Source: Rhyacophila brunnea (Eukaryota > Arthropoda > Insecta > Trichoptera > Rhyacophilidae). From it: 64,000 nucleotides of DNA. Location: the NCBI GenBank assembly GCA_022495005.1, contig JAGYXB010002034.1:558001-622000 (forward strand), given 5' to 3'. Of the stretch, positions 1-12,231 are shown in pieces. The first letter of the stretch is position 1. Each line of letters begins with the position of its first letter. A model generated the notes under the pieces. That model ran no database searches. It was not told where the DNA came from and saw only the letters and a list, made by a program, of their open reading frames with translations. The position numbers were made by a program, and so were the translations under genes.

Positions 1-639
1 CTATCTGCATATTGTAGTGTAGTTTCAATGAGAACAAATATGTATGCCTGACAAAGTTTAATGTGCACTATTTATAATATGTCGGACATATTATTATATA
101 TCCAAAGGACGTCACTACCTCTTAAACATTTTAATTAAAAACTTAAAATTTAGTAAATGATTACTGAAAATGATTCATTACGATATGTGAGAGTCAAGAT
201 TGTAATGCAGGTAGCACCCCCGTTTATTAAATAAATGCATGAAAAATGTATACAACAATATTATACTCACCCCTGAGTATCTAAAGAACTCCCAGTTTTC
301 TGCCAACAATCCCGTCAGCAAACAAAAAATAAACCTAACTGTGAAATCCAAGGCAGTAATTTTTTTTATCAAGTAGGTATATTAGTCCTTTGTAATAATG
401 TGTATTAACAAGCTATTCATCAATTTTATAGTCATATAAAATTTTATGAATAAAGATTGTATTTGATACGGTGATTACAAAGAAACTATCACATGTACGG
501 TATGAAAAATTCCTTTTATAAGTATTAATAATTGTTAGAAAATAAAGACTTACTAGTGCTATACAACATAGTTGGGAGTGTAATGTAATTTATTTATTTA
601 TGTCGGATCTTAACAGCCTACCTCCACCCTTCGCCGCTG
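1..639 (-). mobile_element. MITE-1 (hAT-type MITE), right part, split by an insertion
   Basis: Bases 1-86 (ACAAAGTTTAATGTGCACTA) and 600-639 (ATCTTAACAGCCTACCTCCA, ending CTTCGCCGCTG) match the right end of the complete copies at 7282 and 22427. The left end lies outside the window. The two parts are separated by the insertion at 87-599. Confidence 0.7.
87..599. mobile_element. 513-bp insertion inside the MITE-1 copy
   Basis: The inserted DNA is bounded by a direct repeat, ATGTCGGA at 79-86 and again at 600-607 (9 bp, TATGTCGGA, if one more base is counted). The complete MITE-1 copies lack it. No clear terminal inverted repeat or transposase is visible, so its class is unknown. Confidence 0.5.
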
Positions 640-1750
640 TTTTCTTCAGGTATTGTATAATCAGGAATTGATAAAATTAACAGTTCCACTGATATAACTT
701 ATTTGATTCGAGATAAGCTTTAGAACTATTGAAAATTCTAAAGGACATTAATCATTTAAAATCATATCGTCAAACATTACGTGTAGTGATACAAAGTGGT
801 CGAATGCTAGAATGTCTTTTCTAAAAGAGGGTCGATTACCGCATCTAGAAATTTCATATGTAGTTTTTTCAAAGTATGTTTAACTCCATAACTTGGAATT
901 CAAATAGGTTGAGTGAATAGCTAAACACCACTTCCCGAAAAAAATCTGTTAAGAAAACTTTTCGGGAGGCGAAATTGTTGTACGAGGGGTTTATATATCA
1001 CGAAAAACAGCTGTGCAAGAGAAAGCGATGCAATATTTTTTATGCAAATACAGTTGACAATGGTAACCGTAAAAATAATCCTTGCCTAATTGCTGCGCAG
1101 TAGAAGAAATCGCATCTCAAATGTCAAAAAGAAGTGTAATCGTCAAAGTTAAAATGATTCACCCATAGACTATAGATACATCTAGACGCCACCCGTTGCA
1201 TTGCTAAATGAAGCTACGTGCCGTGCGTTTGGTTTGTGGGCGAGCGAACGCATTCGCCTACGAATGTTCGAGACCATAGACCAATTCGCTAGTGCTCGCC
1301 CAAAGTGGTCGCACTAGACGCTCAGAATTAAAATATAATTTTCTATTTTTTTACGTTATATAGTATTTTTAAGCGGTCAAAATGCAACCATTAGGTAAAG
1401 ATATCCATAATTTAAGTTACGAGTATTTTAAAGAAACACTAGGTCACTGATATTAAAATAAATAATAATATACAAATAAATTGTCACGAACATGTATCAA
1501 CTTACCTATGAAACGTAATACCATCTTCTTGCTTATCAGTACGGCTACCATATTTTAATACAACACGCAGAACCACCTTTCCTACTTAATTAACTAAAAA
1601 TATATACCACTGACTTAATGTTTAACACAAAAAAAAGCAAATTTAGCAACACGAACTCGCAGATTATCGATGCTACGTGAAGCGATTCACCACGATTTGC
1701 CAGCGATACTTTTGGAAACTGACTCAAAAATATGTAAACCTTTTATCTTA
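640..1750. other. Non-coding DNA with a degenerate SINE piece and a GC patch
   Basis: AT-rich DNA. Bases 905-960 (AGGTTGAGTGAATAGCTAAA) resemble the body of the tRNA-derived SINE at 15590. Bases 1190-1320 are GC-rich and contain repeated GCGAGCGAACG/GTGCTCGCCC words, without an ORF. Confidence 0.4.
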
Positions 1751-1758
1751 CTCTAGCG

Positions 1759-2752
1759 CAGGGGGGGGGCAAACTTTTTGGATAGAGGGCCAAATTCAAG
1801 AATTCAAAATGAGCGGCGGGCCGCAAGTAAAATACCATTTTTAGATATACACTATTAATTATCACGAAAAATAAACATTACAAAAAAATTAATGAGAAGA
1901 ATGAAACTGTTGTACTTACATTTTTTTAAATTCAGGTGTTAATTTTGTAGTTGATATTCTCAAAACTGCTTGTAAATGGGCATCGGAGATATTTGATCGT
2001 AAAGAATTTTTATTGAGGTTCATGATCGAAAATGTTTGTTCACATATATAGGGTGATCCAAAAATAACGAACATTTTTCTTGCATAATCATGAAGTTGGT
2101 CGAATTTGTCTGAATTAAGGGCATTGTAAAATTTGGAGATTTCTTCACGACGATGCAATTCTCTTAAATCAGTGTCACACAGCAGATTAATAATCTCAAG
2201 TTGTAGCTCTGTATGTACACTATCAATATCTATTGAAAATGGATCGCGTACTATTGCTAAACTTGTCTCAATTTTTCAGAAGTCTCCAAATCTTTGTGAA
2301 AAATCGTCATTCAGAGCTTTAATAATTTTACCATATTCTTCAAATTTATATTCTGATATATTCAGCAACTTCAAAGTTGAAAAGTGGTCCACGTTGTTAT
2401 TCGATATTTTTTGAAGGGATAAGTTGAGTTCTAATTGAAATCCATTCAAACTTTTTACCATATCATGGGCATATATTTTTTTTCCTTGCAACGCGGAGGT
2501 AAAAGTATTGAAATGTGTCACGATGTTTAATGTAGAAAATAGTGGTTACATAGTGTGAGACGAAACGCAAAGAAGACGTACTGAGATAATACATTTATGA
2601 AACAACAAATTCTTCAAATTTTAATCTATTGTCAATATTTTTTAAAAAATTATAAAAAAGTTATTCATAATCAGAAGTACATGATGGCGGGCCGCAAAAA
2701 ATACCCGGCGGGCCACATGCGGCCCGCGGGCCGCAGTTTGCCCCCCCCCCTG
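1759..2752 (-). mobile_element. Complete, internally deleted hAT element
   Basis: The element has a perfect 8-bp target duplication, CTCTAGCG at 1751-1758 and 2753-2760. Its ends are CAGGGGGGGGGCAAACTTTT on the left and the inverse of GCAGTTTGCCCCCCCCCCTG on the right, the GC-rich form seen in many hAT families. At about 1 kb it is far shorter than an autonomous hAT (about 3-4 kb). It keeps only the C-terminal transposase coding region on the minus strand. Confidence 0.92.
1916..2521 (-). pseudogene. hAT transposase C-terminal fragment with one stop codon
   Basis: The fragment is read on the minus strand in one frame from about 2521 to 1916. The N-terminal part (FNTFTSALQGKKIYAHDMV) fits the LN-LQGK-I motif of GTF2IRD2/ZBED-like hAT transposases. 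The C-terminal part (SPYICEQTFSIMNLNKNSLR then SNISDAHLQAVLRI) is the hATC dimerisation region. The frame is broken only by a TGA near 2275, where GDF is followed by stop and then KIETSLAIV. The DDE catalytic core is missing through the internal deletion, so the product could not catalyse transposition even without the stop. It lies inside the element at 1759-2752. Confidence 0.88.
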
Positions 2753-2760
2753 CTCTAGCG

Positions 2761-3925
2761 CGTATCGCAGAGATTATAAGGGTGCCGAATACTTTCTCAC
2801 TCGCACTCATGCATCGTTTTAGTTCAGGCCTTGGATTCACCTATTTATAGTACATCACCTGAAGACTGTAGAATTTTATTTAAACAGCAACATACAACTA
2901 CTGTCTCTCACCGTTATACATAGGTAATGTGAGTTATACCATGTAATCGCGTATTAAATATATACGATTATACATTGATATTACTTAAGTTAAATTTCGA
3001 AACACCTTATATATGCATACAGGTAAGATACAGTGCACCCTAGTTGAATAAAGGTTTTTTTTATATCTCCAGTGCACGTGCAAATCGTATTATTACGATT
3101 TATGTAGGTACAAGTATGTTTTAGATGCATAAAGGAAAGAAGTCTTTAGATTCCATAACGCATAAAGAATCCATTAAATAAATCGCATCGTATTTGACTC
3201 CACATAATTACGATTTTTACACAATATGCGTATACAAAGATAAGCAAATATTTGTTATAATTGCGAAATTTTAAGGTATCTTAAAAGAATTATTATTTCA
3301 TAAAATAACGCACAAAATATTATACATTAGAGGACAAGACAACTTGGATGGGTAGTCACGATGTTAAATGTAATTAGTCTAGAGTTCTTTATAAGGATTA
3401 TGAAGAAGCCTCAGCAGATAGATACTAAGACTGGGCGGGAAACATCAGGAGGAATGCAGAGAGGCTGAGTGTGACGGACTGAAGAGGAGATTTCGGAATC
3501 GCGCTACCTGGAGGACGATTGACTAAATGACTGAATAAACTAAATAACTATATAGTATCTGATAATAAATTAAAATACATAGATAAAAAGTAGATACAAT
3601 ACTGCACTTTGTTTCCTGCACACCTAACGAAATAAGCTCAACCCATCCAAAACACTATCAACAATATATTATAATATATTGATAAGTGCTATTAAGTTAA
3701 AATTTTGGAAAATGAACAGCATTTTATTATTCACGTATTATTTTACCCATAAATTTCAGGGGTCGTCCGTATGTGACGTCACGCAATAATAATAAACTAA
3801 ATTTTCACTGAAATTGACAATTTTCGACGAAAATTGTCAATGTCTTCATGTCAAATTTCAACGTGAGTATTATATTTATGTGATCGCTCAACAAAGACGA
3901 AAACTTTATGTGCGTCAGAGAGAGA
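2761..3925. other. AT-rich non-coding DNA; a lone element end near 3758
   Basis: No gene seen. Bases 3758-3785 (GGGGTCGTCCGTATGTGACG) resemble the TIR of the element at 63255. Just after it TTGACAATTTTCG pairs with CGAAAATTGTCAA in a short hairpin (about 3815-3841). No matching second end was found. Confidence 0.4.
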
Positions 3926-4355
3926 CGCAGCTTATTATTCGCTGTTCACACCTTTAACAGACATAGACCCTGATAACTATCTTAGAAATCGGGAGCATCA
4001 GTTGTTTGTTCTGCCAAGATACAGATATAACCAGTCATTGGTAATACCAATTGGGAGGGTAATAACTCTGTTCGACCAAATCACTTCGGATATTGACATA
4101 TTCCACCTGCGTGAGGATGAGTATAGGTGGGCGTTGTTTTATAAATTCTTACAGTAGGAACTGCTTCGCTAATTCGGTGTACTTCCTTGTACTTATCTAA
4201 TTTATATATTATATTTTTTTGTATTTAGAGTTTTGTACTGTGTAATAACTTTTATATAATACTGTTAATAATATTTCTTTATTTCTAAATGTTATGTTGT
4301 AAACGTCTTAAATTAATAATTTGTAATGTTTACTATATGTAAAATAAATAAAATG
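3926..4355 (+). mobile_element. LINE family A, 5'-truncated 3' end
   Basis: A frame reads DPDNYLRNREHQLFVLPRYR, YNQSLVIPIGRVITLFDQIT and SDIDIFHLREDEYRWALFYK FLQ before TAG at about 4158, followed by a ~190-nt AT-rich 3' UTR ending in TAAAATAAATAAAATG. The same C-terminus occurs at 24560, 17650 and 5700, which shows it is a dispersed non-LTR retrotransposon tail. 5' truncation is typical of LINE insertions. Confidence 0.85.
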
Positions 4356-4584
4356 TTACAGACAGATAAATCAAGACAAATATAATATAATGTTAAACTT
4401 AGCTACTATACCGCATATACAGAAGTATACCATTTAGAATACCTAAGTCATTAAGACGCAAAGTATTCCTTCTTTTAAAAAACTGTTAACATAAAAAAAA
4501 AATACATCGAATATCGAAATCACAATAAAACAGGTGATGTTCCCATGATGTGAAATGCAAGTTTACCTGATGGCGGTATTGTAA

Positions 4585-4645
4585 AGATGCGTGGATAAGT
4601 GGTAGGGAGTATCCGGATATCCCAGGTTCATAGTATTATGTCTTG
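4585..4645 (+). repeat. Degenerate tRNA-like (SINE head) sequence
   Basis: GTGGATAAGTGGTAGGGAGT resembles an A box and CAGGTTCATAGTA a decayed B box, about 35 nt apart. No cloverleaf can be folded. Confidence 0.3.
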
Positions 4646-4805
4646 GTACCGGTTTGATGGGTATAAAAAAACTCAACGTCACGAAGATACACCCCCGGAT
4701 GTATGAGATGCATATTTTTTATAAGTATGCATTTTTTTATTCAAAGTTACTTAGGTAGGTATGTAGTTTTGATTTTTTAATAATATAAAATAATCTTTGA
4801 TGATT

Positions 4806-5075
4806 AAATTTCAATTTTCAATTTCAATTTATTTTTTTAAACATATTGTGGACATTACAAATTATAAGTTTAAGACGTTCATAACACGACATATAGAAAC
4901 AAAGAATTATACTTAAAACAGTAAGTGTTACATAAAAAAGAGATAGATAGTATGTTACCGTAGAAATATGTACATACAAAAATATTAATTAGATAGGTAC
5001 AAGGAAGTACACCGGATGAGTTAAGCGGACCCTATTTTAAGAATTTATAAAACAACGTCCACCTATACTATTTAT
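4806..5075 (-). mobile_element. LINE family A, 3' UTR fragment
   Basis: The minus-strand sequence matches the 3' UTR of the copy at 3926: ATAAAACAACGTCCACCTAT, GTACACCGGATGAGTTAAGC and the terminal AATTTCAATTTATTT. Only the last few codons before the stop remain. Confidence 0.75.
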
Positions 5076-5617
5076 GGAAAATAAAATAAAAGCGAAAATA
5101 AAACATACTTTTAATAAAAAATAGCTACATTAGAAATAAACTGAGTTTGAATGAAGTTTGATTTATACCCATGTGTAGGTTGCCGATTCATTTTATTTTT
5201 TTCACATGAATTATTAAAAATGAGAAAGATTGGAAAAAACAATGCTTCGCACTTTTAACTAAGTAATTCTACCATGATATCATACGTTTTACGGCAGTTT
5301 CATATTTGGCTGACTAATTAGATTTATGATGCGGAAAGGCCATACATACGCCATGATTATTTGCTTTACTATTTTAAATCTCGCTAATCCATTCATTATG
5401 TCTTTACTATCAGAAACAGCAATCTCATATTCAATTCACATTATTACTTATATTAAAATATTATTTACTCCATTAAACTTGTGTATTTCCAAGATTGAAC
5501 GTATACAATATTAACAATAAATGTCTTCAATAGTATAAATTATACTAGATTTATTTTTGACCGATTTTATCAATGTTATTTGTAAATATAAAAAAATTAT
5601 ATTAACAATGGAAAAAA

Positions 5618-5700
5618 TACCAATCCCGGGATCCCGGGATTGTCAAATTGTAATCCCGAAATCCCGGGATCAGAATTTTGGCTCGGGATTGGATTCCCTA
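5618..5700. repeat. Palindromic ATCCCGGGAT array
   Basis: AATCCCGGGATCCCGGGATT, then AATCCCGAAATCCCGGGAT, then CTCGGGATTGG form GC-rich palindromic units in AT-rich DNA. Such arrays are typical of sub-terminal transposon ends. No paired end was found. Confidence 0.5.
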
Positions 5701-5771
5701 GTTATCGCCCTCCCAATTGGCATCACCAGTGGCAGGTTGGTTCTGCACCTTGGGAGAATAAACAACTGATG
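5695..5771 (-). mobile_element. LINE family A coding fragment
   Basis: The minus strand reads HQLFILPRCRTNLPLVMPIG RAIT, matching the copy at 24560-24966. It directly abuts the CCCGGG array. Confidence 0.7.
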
Positions 5772-5799
5772 TTGTGATGACTGACAATGGAACGAAACC

Positions 5800-7232
5800 A
5801 GTAAAAAAGGATGAGAGAATATTTCATGACGTATTCGCTAATAATCCATTTAATATGGTTAGCAGACTGATTTTGAGAAGCCAAAATAACAATCGAATTT
5901 TAATTTTCCAAATAAATTCATTTGATTTAATGATGTATTTTTTATACAAACATGATTTAGTCACATTAAAGTAAGCAATTCTCCTCCGGAAAAAAAATCT
6001 ACTATCAAAGATGTAATAATATACAAAACAAATGAATACATAATATTTTAGTATCAATGATACATAAACGTGTCTTTATAAAAATAATAAATAACTAAAA
6101 TATTATGATGTTTCAAAGAACACTTAAAAATAGGTAAAATATATCAAATGTGACTTAGAATGGTTCTGCATTCAGCTGACGCAATATTCGCAATTTTTTC
6201 ATTTAATTTGCCGTCTCTTAGCAGCGCATAATCTGCCTACTTCTACGGGACGTCACTAATTTTAAAATTGTTTAATGATAGTTGGGTATAACATTATTCT
6301 GTTTCATTATTAAAAAAATAAACCTAAATGTATGAGGAATACGCATATATTTTTGTTGATGATGAATAATTCCATGACTGATTTGGAGGCCCCCTTTTAA
6401 TTTTATGAGATTCGGTTGCGTCATTTGAGACAAAGAAAATTGCCGCTGACGTGATCAAAGGTAAACGTCATCAGCAGGCTCCCATTTTGATTTCATTTGA
6501 AAAGAATTTCAGATAGGTACGTAGATTATTAACATTTATTTACCAGCTCTACCATATTAAAATCGTTCTGGAATTACTGTCCAATGTTGTAATACAAAAA
6601 ATCGCATGAATCCCTCAATGTTTACTTATACCCTGTTGCATTTCATATAACCATAATATGGCCGTGGATCTATAGAAAAACTGTGGCCTATTTTAATTAA
6701 AATTATATACCTTCATACAGGTTTGAACCTTGAGCGGTTAGCTTTAAAACTAAACGAGTGTGTACTTTGGAAATTGGAAAAACCTGTTTAGAATAATAAT
6801 TTATTTTGTTTATCGTTGAGTTTGCGAGCGTCTTATCTAGTTAGAGTGAACGTTCCGACGCTGTTGAAAGTTAAAATTAACAGAACGATTTAACTTAAAT
6901 AGTTATTTTATTGCAGGGAAATAAATACTATGAATAATATAGAATATGATAAATAATAATGATCAATTATCATAGTATTATACAAATCAATGGGTTACTG
7001 CTTTATTACACAGATATTGCATATATCCACCTTTTAACGAAATCGAGTTATCACAATTAAAATACCTGTACAAAACTGTATTATAATTATATGCCAAAAC
7101 ATATTGTACGTCCAAACGAGTATCTGAGAATTTATTATTATTTAATTAACCTAAATAATATTGATAATTTTCAATCGATTCCTATTATTTAAAATCGGTT
7201 TTCTCATAACACACAAATCTGGACATAAACCT
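5800..7232. other. AT-rich non-coding DNA, no gene seen
   Basis: ORFs here are short, of low complexity and overlap on both strands. Bases 6378-6470 are an inverted copy of a short repeat also at about 15485-15560 (AAAAGGGGGCCTC with GACGCAA nearby). Confidence 0.4.
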
Positions 7233-8075
7233 GTGTATTCATAGAACAGATTAATAAATAGAATTCAGATACGCTATACCCCAGTGACGAAGAGTGAATC
7301 CGCCATAAATAGTGCACATTAAACTTTGTCAGTCATACGTATTTTTGTTTTCATTGAAATAATACTACAATGGATGGTGTTGGTTAGTTTTTTTAAATTC
7401 AATTAAACCCTGCGAAAAGCAAGCCATAATAGATAATAGTCAAAAAATACTCGTCTATCTATAAAATATCTAAAATTATGCAATTAAATCATATAACTTC
7501 AGATATTTTATATATAGAACAATATTATTTTATCTATTATAGTTTGGTTTATGCAGGGCTTAATGAATTTAAAAAAAAAGAGCAAAATGACGTGTAATAT
7601 ATATTAAGGACGAAAACAAATAAGTATAAATGAAAAAGTGTGCACATTTTCTATCGGATCGCCCATATTATACATAAACTACGGTTTGGTTTAGGCAGGG
7701 CTTAATTGAGTTGTAAAAACTAACCATCACGGTCTGTGAATTGTAGTCTTAGTTCAATAAAAACAAATACGTATGACTAACAAAGTTTAATGTGCACTAA
7801 TAATGGTGGATCTTAACCGCTTACCTCCACCCTTCGCTACTGCTCTACTCCAATATACTACATTTCAAAGCAGGGTTTTTACGAAAATGAAACACACATT
7901 ATGGACGTGCAATAGTGTGTTGCAACATTCAAATACACCAATATGAATGAGCGTCAGTGCATAAACCAAGAAAAGTTGTCAGAATAAAGGACAGGCTTAG
8001 ATTGACGTATCCTTAACACATGTTTAAGTTTATCCCATATTCTTCTAAAATCGAGATCGGTTGCCTGTTACTCCA
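7233..8075. repeat. Duplicated segment, paralogue of 30003-30300
   Basis: Without the MITE, this segment aligns with 30003-30300: ACAGATTAATAAATAGAATTC, TGCAATAGTGTGTTGCAACATT-like sequence, ACACCAATATGAATGAGCGT and CGAGATCGGTTGCCTG. Confidence 0.75.
7282..7842. mobile_element. MITE-1, complete copy (561 bp)
   Basis: The ends are CAGTGACGAAGAGTG and the inverse CCACCCTTCGCTACTG. Long sub-terminal inverted repeats carry CATAAATAGTGCACATTAAA and AATCAATTAAACCCTGC-type words. Flanks CTATACCC and CTCTACTC match at 6 of 8 positions, fitting an old 8-bp hAT duplication. The paralogous locus at 30003-30300 lacks the element, which confirms the boundaries. It is non-coding. Confidence 0.85.
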
Positions 8076-8230
8076 CACCTCCATCGTTATAATATTCTTT
8101 TTGTAGGTATACAATGAATATACATACGTACATATTCTTTTTAACACTACACTAGACCATGAGGCCCAATAAAAGTAGTGTGGTGAATCAGTAGTATATT
8201 TAGTAATAGAAGACAAACATTTTCACAAAC

Positions 8231-8621
8231 AAAAATTTTCAATCCTAGCATTTATTAGCAAAGTACATCGACATCGATATGTAAAATCTATGACAATAAT
8301 TTCCAGATAATCATCGATATAAAAAAAAATCGATAAATACCTCAATACATTTTCCATACTGTGGAGATATCTGTTTTTGAAAATGTATTTGCGTTATATA
8401 CGATTAAAATAGTGTCTCCATGATAGCAGCGAAAAATTTTAATCTTAGGATTTATTAGCAAAGTGGGCGCAGTCAGTCATCGATATCGACCTGTAAAATC
8501 TATGACAATAATTTCCAGATAATCATCGACATAAAAAAAATCGAAAAATACCTCAATACATTTTCCATACTATGGAGATATCTGTTTTTGAAAATGTATT
8601 TGTGTTATATGCGATTAAAAT
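8231..8621. repeat. Tandem duplication of intron sequence next to a splice donor
   Basis: Two direct copies of about 180 nt (8231-8410 and 8431-8621) share blocks such as ATTTATTAGCAAAGT, AATTTCCAGATAATCATCGA, CATTTTCCATAC and GGAGATATCTGTTTTTGAAA. The second copy runs right up to the donor of the exon at 8624. The first copy has the same intron start but the donor GT is replaced by CT, so it cannot splice there. Confidence 0.85.
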
Positions 8622-8623
8622 AC

Positions 8624-8744
8624 CTTTGATACTACCTCCAGACGTGTGCGGCTGCTGGCTCTGACTCTGCTGCATGCTCGACTGAGCCTGCTCCAACTTG
8701 GTGCTCACGTTATTCCACATCTCAAACATCGTTGAGTTATTCAT
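8624..8744 (-). CDS. First coding exon of a Gln/Ser-rich protein (partial gene)
   Basis: Likely real exon. Reading the minus strand, ATG at 8744 opens 40 codons beginning MNNSTMFEMWNNVSTKLEQA and followed by a run rich in Q and S (SSMQQSQSQQP). The exon ends ATCAAAG followed by a GTATTT donor at 8623-8622, so it stops in phase 1. An in-frame TGA lies 21 bases before the ATG with no AG between, so this is an initiation exon rather than an internal one. Its codons are far more GC-rich than the surrounding DNA. Met6 or Met9 could also serve as start. Gln-rich N-termini are common in transcriptional regulators, but I do not recognise the gene. The remaining exons would lie left of the window. A duplicated intron segment directly follows the donor. 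Confidence 0.6.
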
Positions 8745-8754
8745 TTTGCACACG

Positions 8755-10600
8755 TTGGCAAGTCACTTAACTCACAATGGATACAAAAACACCCAAATCC
8801 TCAATCACCACGAGAATAACACGAAACAGTTCATTTTGTACATACACTCACGGGCAAAAGAATAATCCAATCCTTTTTTTTTATGGACAATCCTATAATT
8901 GTTAAATTATGAGTTACTTTTAGTAATTTTTAAATTTACATTTTGACGATTATAATACTTCACTATTATAAAGTTATTATATCACTGAACGTAATTGTTG
9001 TTTATGTTCGTATTAATAAATTACCTTATTAACAAAGTGAAAAAGTTTTTTTTTGTTTTTAAAAGAAAATTCACCCACTCAAAAATACGATGCAGAATGG
9101 AGTTGCGAAGCGTATAACTTTTCTGCTTTGAATATTTTCAATACAAAAGATTGTTATGTACCTACCATATTTAAAATATACGACAATATATTATTAAGCG
9201 CTGTTTGGCGACTTTTTGTACTATATTTTTTTAAGAAACTTCTTAGTTACGATACACGAAGCATTATGTATTTATATTTTGTTCATATTCTGTTTATTGA
9301 AAACATATATTATGATAATATATAAGAAGCTATTTCAATTAAGTCCACGCTCACGTTTTTTTAGTATGCAGACAATTGGTAACTTGGATAATTTTTTAAA
9401 TGGTAACAAACACACTTTTTGGTGTGAAATCACAATAATACACCTACTACAAACGGGGCCTATTTATCTACGTATTTAAAAATGTTTTTTTTTCTTCTCT
9501 TAACAAGCACCGGATTATTTGTATTACGGGATAGTTTAAAAAAATAAAATTCACAAAATCTTCAACACCGATATAAATATTTGTATACTTATTATAATCT
9601 ACGCAATTTTATCTTTAATATAACTGCCTTTTGACGTGTCACATGTTATTTTTTTATAAGAATGTTTAAATAAATTTATAGGGAATATTATTCTGTATAC
9701 TATTTATTGAACAATTATTTAAAACAATAAAAAAAACTCACTCAAAAGTATCTTGACCAATTTAAGAGCAGATTTTAAAACATTAAGTTGATATTGTTTT
9801 CAAAATGTTGTGCGTCGATGTTATTATTTATTTTGATCTAGGAATTATTGGTCTCAGTGTATGATTATTGCCATATTTTGTATGTTATTCGATAAAATTG
9901 CACTGTTTTGAAGGAAAACAATTACTTATAACTTCTATGCAACAACGATACAAAACTAAAAATTATTATTTACAATATAGTATTATTAATTAATTAATTA
10001 ATTTAAAAGTAGTGCTTATTTACGTATATTGGTGAATTTCCATCTTATTTCTGTACCGATGTTTAAAACACACTGTATCTCTCCTTTTCTTCTTCATAAC
10101 TGGTTAAGTTCTAACAGTTATTGCGATATCCAGTTCTGCAAAATTATTCACAGGGTGATTATTATATTTTTACACTTTTATTCGTTCCTTGTTTCTTCTT
10201 CTTTTTAACGTGTTAGATTCACATTATCACAAGGCATTGCGCCATTTACATTGTACCCTGGTTATTGTTATATTAATTATATTATGCACCTAAAAAGATA
10301 ATAATATATATGTTAAGTAATTGAATGAGACAAATCTATAGACTATGTGGATATGTTGTAACATAAAATTAAATAAAGGAGATAATATTATGTAGATAGG
10401 TACTGTAGGAGAAGAAACCATTTTTAAATTCACTGTAAATAATCCATATAAAATATACGTCAAAATATTAGTATTAAACTTACAATTTTTTTTAAACCAT
10501 GTTCGATTCGAAGACTGTCATAATAATTGAACCTGACGCTATATTAACAGATTTTTGATTATATTACAAATGAATGTTAGCCATTTGCTCAACCTATTAA
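8755..10600. other. 5' flank of the exon at 8744, then AT-rich DNA
   Basis: 8755-8860 is the likely 5' UTR or promoter of the minus-strand exon. No TATA or Inr element can be fixed with confidence. The rest is AT-rich, including a short (TTAA)n run near 9985-10005. Nothing else is seen. Confidence 0.35.
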
Positions 10601-10602
10601 GT

Positions 10603-10690
10603 ACATACTCTGGGTCCAAAAACACAACATGTAAATTTTTGTCAGACCCACTACAATATAAGCTGACACTCTACCGCTCGGCCATCATAG
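10603..10690 (-). repeat. tRNA-derived SINE fragment
   Basis: The minus strand starts ATGATGGCCGAGCGGTAGAG, a good pol III A box. The B box is decayed, and a body ending GGACCCAGAGTA is shared with the SINE at 63370-63550. Confidence 0.6.
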
Positions 10691-10699
10691 CAATACATA

Positions 10700-12220
10700 C
10701 GTAAATATACAACTAATAATACATAATTCGCACCCCCGTACAATACTGTCGTAAGTCATTTTTTTTTGTAGGAAGTTTCAAATATTTTAAGTATTCTTAT
10801 GAAAAAATATGATCCTTTTGTAACTACATTTCTCACTTAAAAATATATATTTATGAGTTACGATAGTATTGTATTAGGATATTTGACATTTTAAACACAT
10901 TGTTCTAGTTACTTATATAGCTTTTGGTGTCATAACTTAGTTGATAGAGTATTTAACTAGATTGAACAATGTTCGAAAAAAAATAATGTACTACTGTAAA
11001 AAGTGCCCTTTCTACAAAGGGCTCTTAAAGGTAAAAACTCTTAAACACTATTTAAGTTTGAGATACGAAAGAATTTTTATTAAAATAGTAAGAAAAAATG
11101 AACTGAACCATTTCCATAACTCTAAAACGACAATTTCATACTTACGGCAGTATTTTACTGGGGGTGCGAATGAAAGTTATTATAAATATATAATTTACTG
11201 ACAGATCACTGATATATGTGTCGCTACATTTCAAAATCAGCTAAGTCCACCTATAGATATTTTTTACTTTTTTGTGAATTGCTGAAGAACTATTGCTTTC
11301 TTACATTTCTGCATTATCAAAATGTGGGATTTATTAATTTTAAATATTCTATACTCGAAATAATATAAACTTTCACCCTTGTGACTGTGTATTTGAGAAA
11401 ACAAAAAGCTGTTTTTCTCCTATTCATATATTATGGAACATATTATACGTAGGCATTCGAATAAGTTTGGCTCTAAAAATAATTTTTGTTTCTCTCTTCT
11501 TGGAACTCTATTCTTTTCAAAATTACTATGGCGTTATCACCTTTATCAAAACCCATTGCTTTCGGTAGGTCAACCACGCGACACGTACGGGATATGAAAG
11601 CATCCACGAAGCGTTTCACGTTTAGTGGATCAGAAGGGAAGCAGAAGATTTCGCTGGCTTTATAATATCCAGAAAGACTTCACGGGTAGTCAATAATTGG
11701 AGAAAATGAGCATAACGGAAGATTCTGATTGAGATGGAGTATTTTTTTTTTGACATACTCACCCCTTACACGAAGAATGTACAATGGATACCTTCCTTAA
11801 CAAAATCTACTTATTTATATACTTCGTTGTTATAAATTATATAATTATTGTATCAATTTGCTGACGTTTTACCGAGAAAACAAAGTGTAATTTCACACCT
11901 AGAGTAATAATAGATCCTAGACGAAAATGTATTTTATTTCAGTCTAGTATTTAAAAGCCTATTTTTGAAATATTAACAACGCTAGGACTCGTGACGTATC
12001 TACAATAGATAGACGTATTACACTAATCTGATTGTCTTAGTGGTTTTCTAATAACAATGCCTTTGTGATAACTAAATTGACACGTTTTTACGTGATTAAG
12101 TGTTTGTTGTACGCGACCTGGTTTCGTCTTTTAACATCTTCATGCTTTACACTTTATTTTCGATTTAATCAGTTTTAATCAAGCACTCTATCTTGAGAGT
12201 ATTAATTATATTAGTATAAT
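10700..12220. other. AT-rich non-coding DNA, no gene seen
   Basis: The reading frames at 10941-11201 are AT-biased with no recognisable motif. Bases 11580-11730 are slightly GC-richer, without a supported ORF. Confidence 0.35.
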
Positions 12221-12231
12221 ATACCTACAAT

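Noticed and set aside
8013..8216. Minus-strand 67-codon ORF
   Set aside because: It overlaps a duplicated non-coding segment, has AT-driven composition and no paralogous conservation of the frame at 30 kb.
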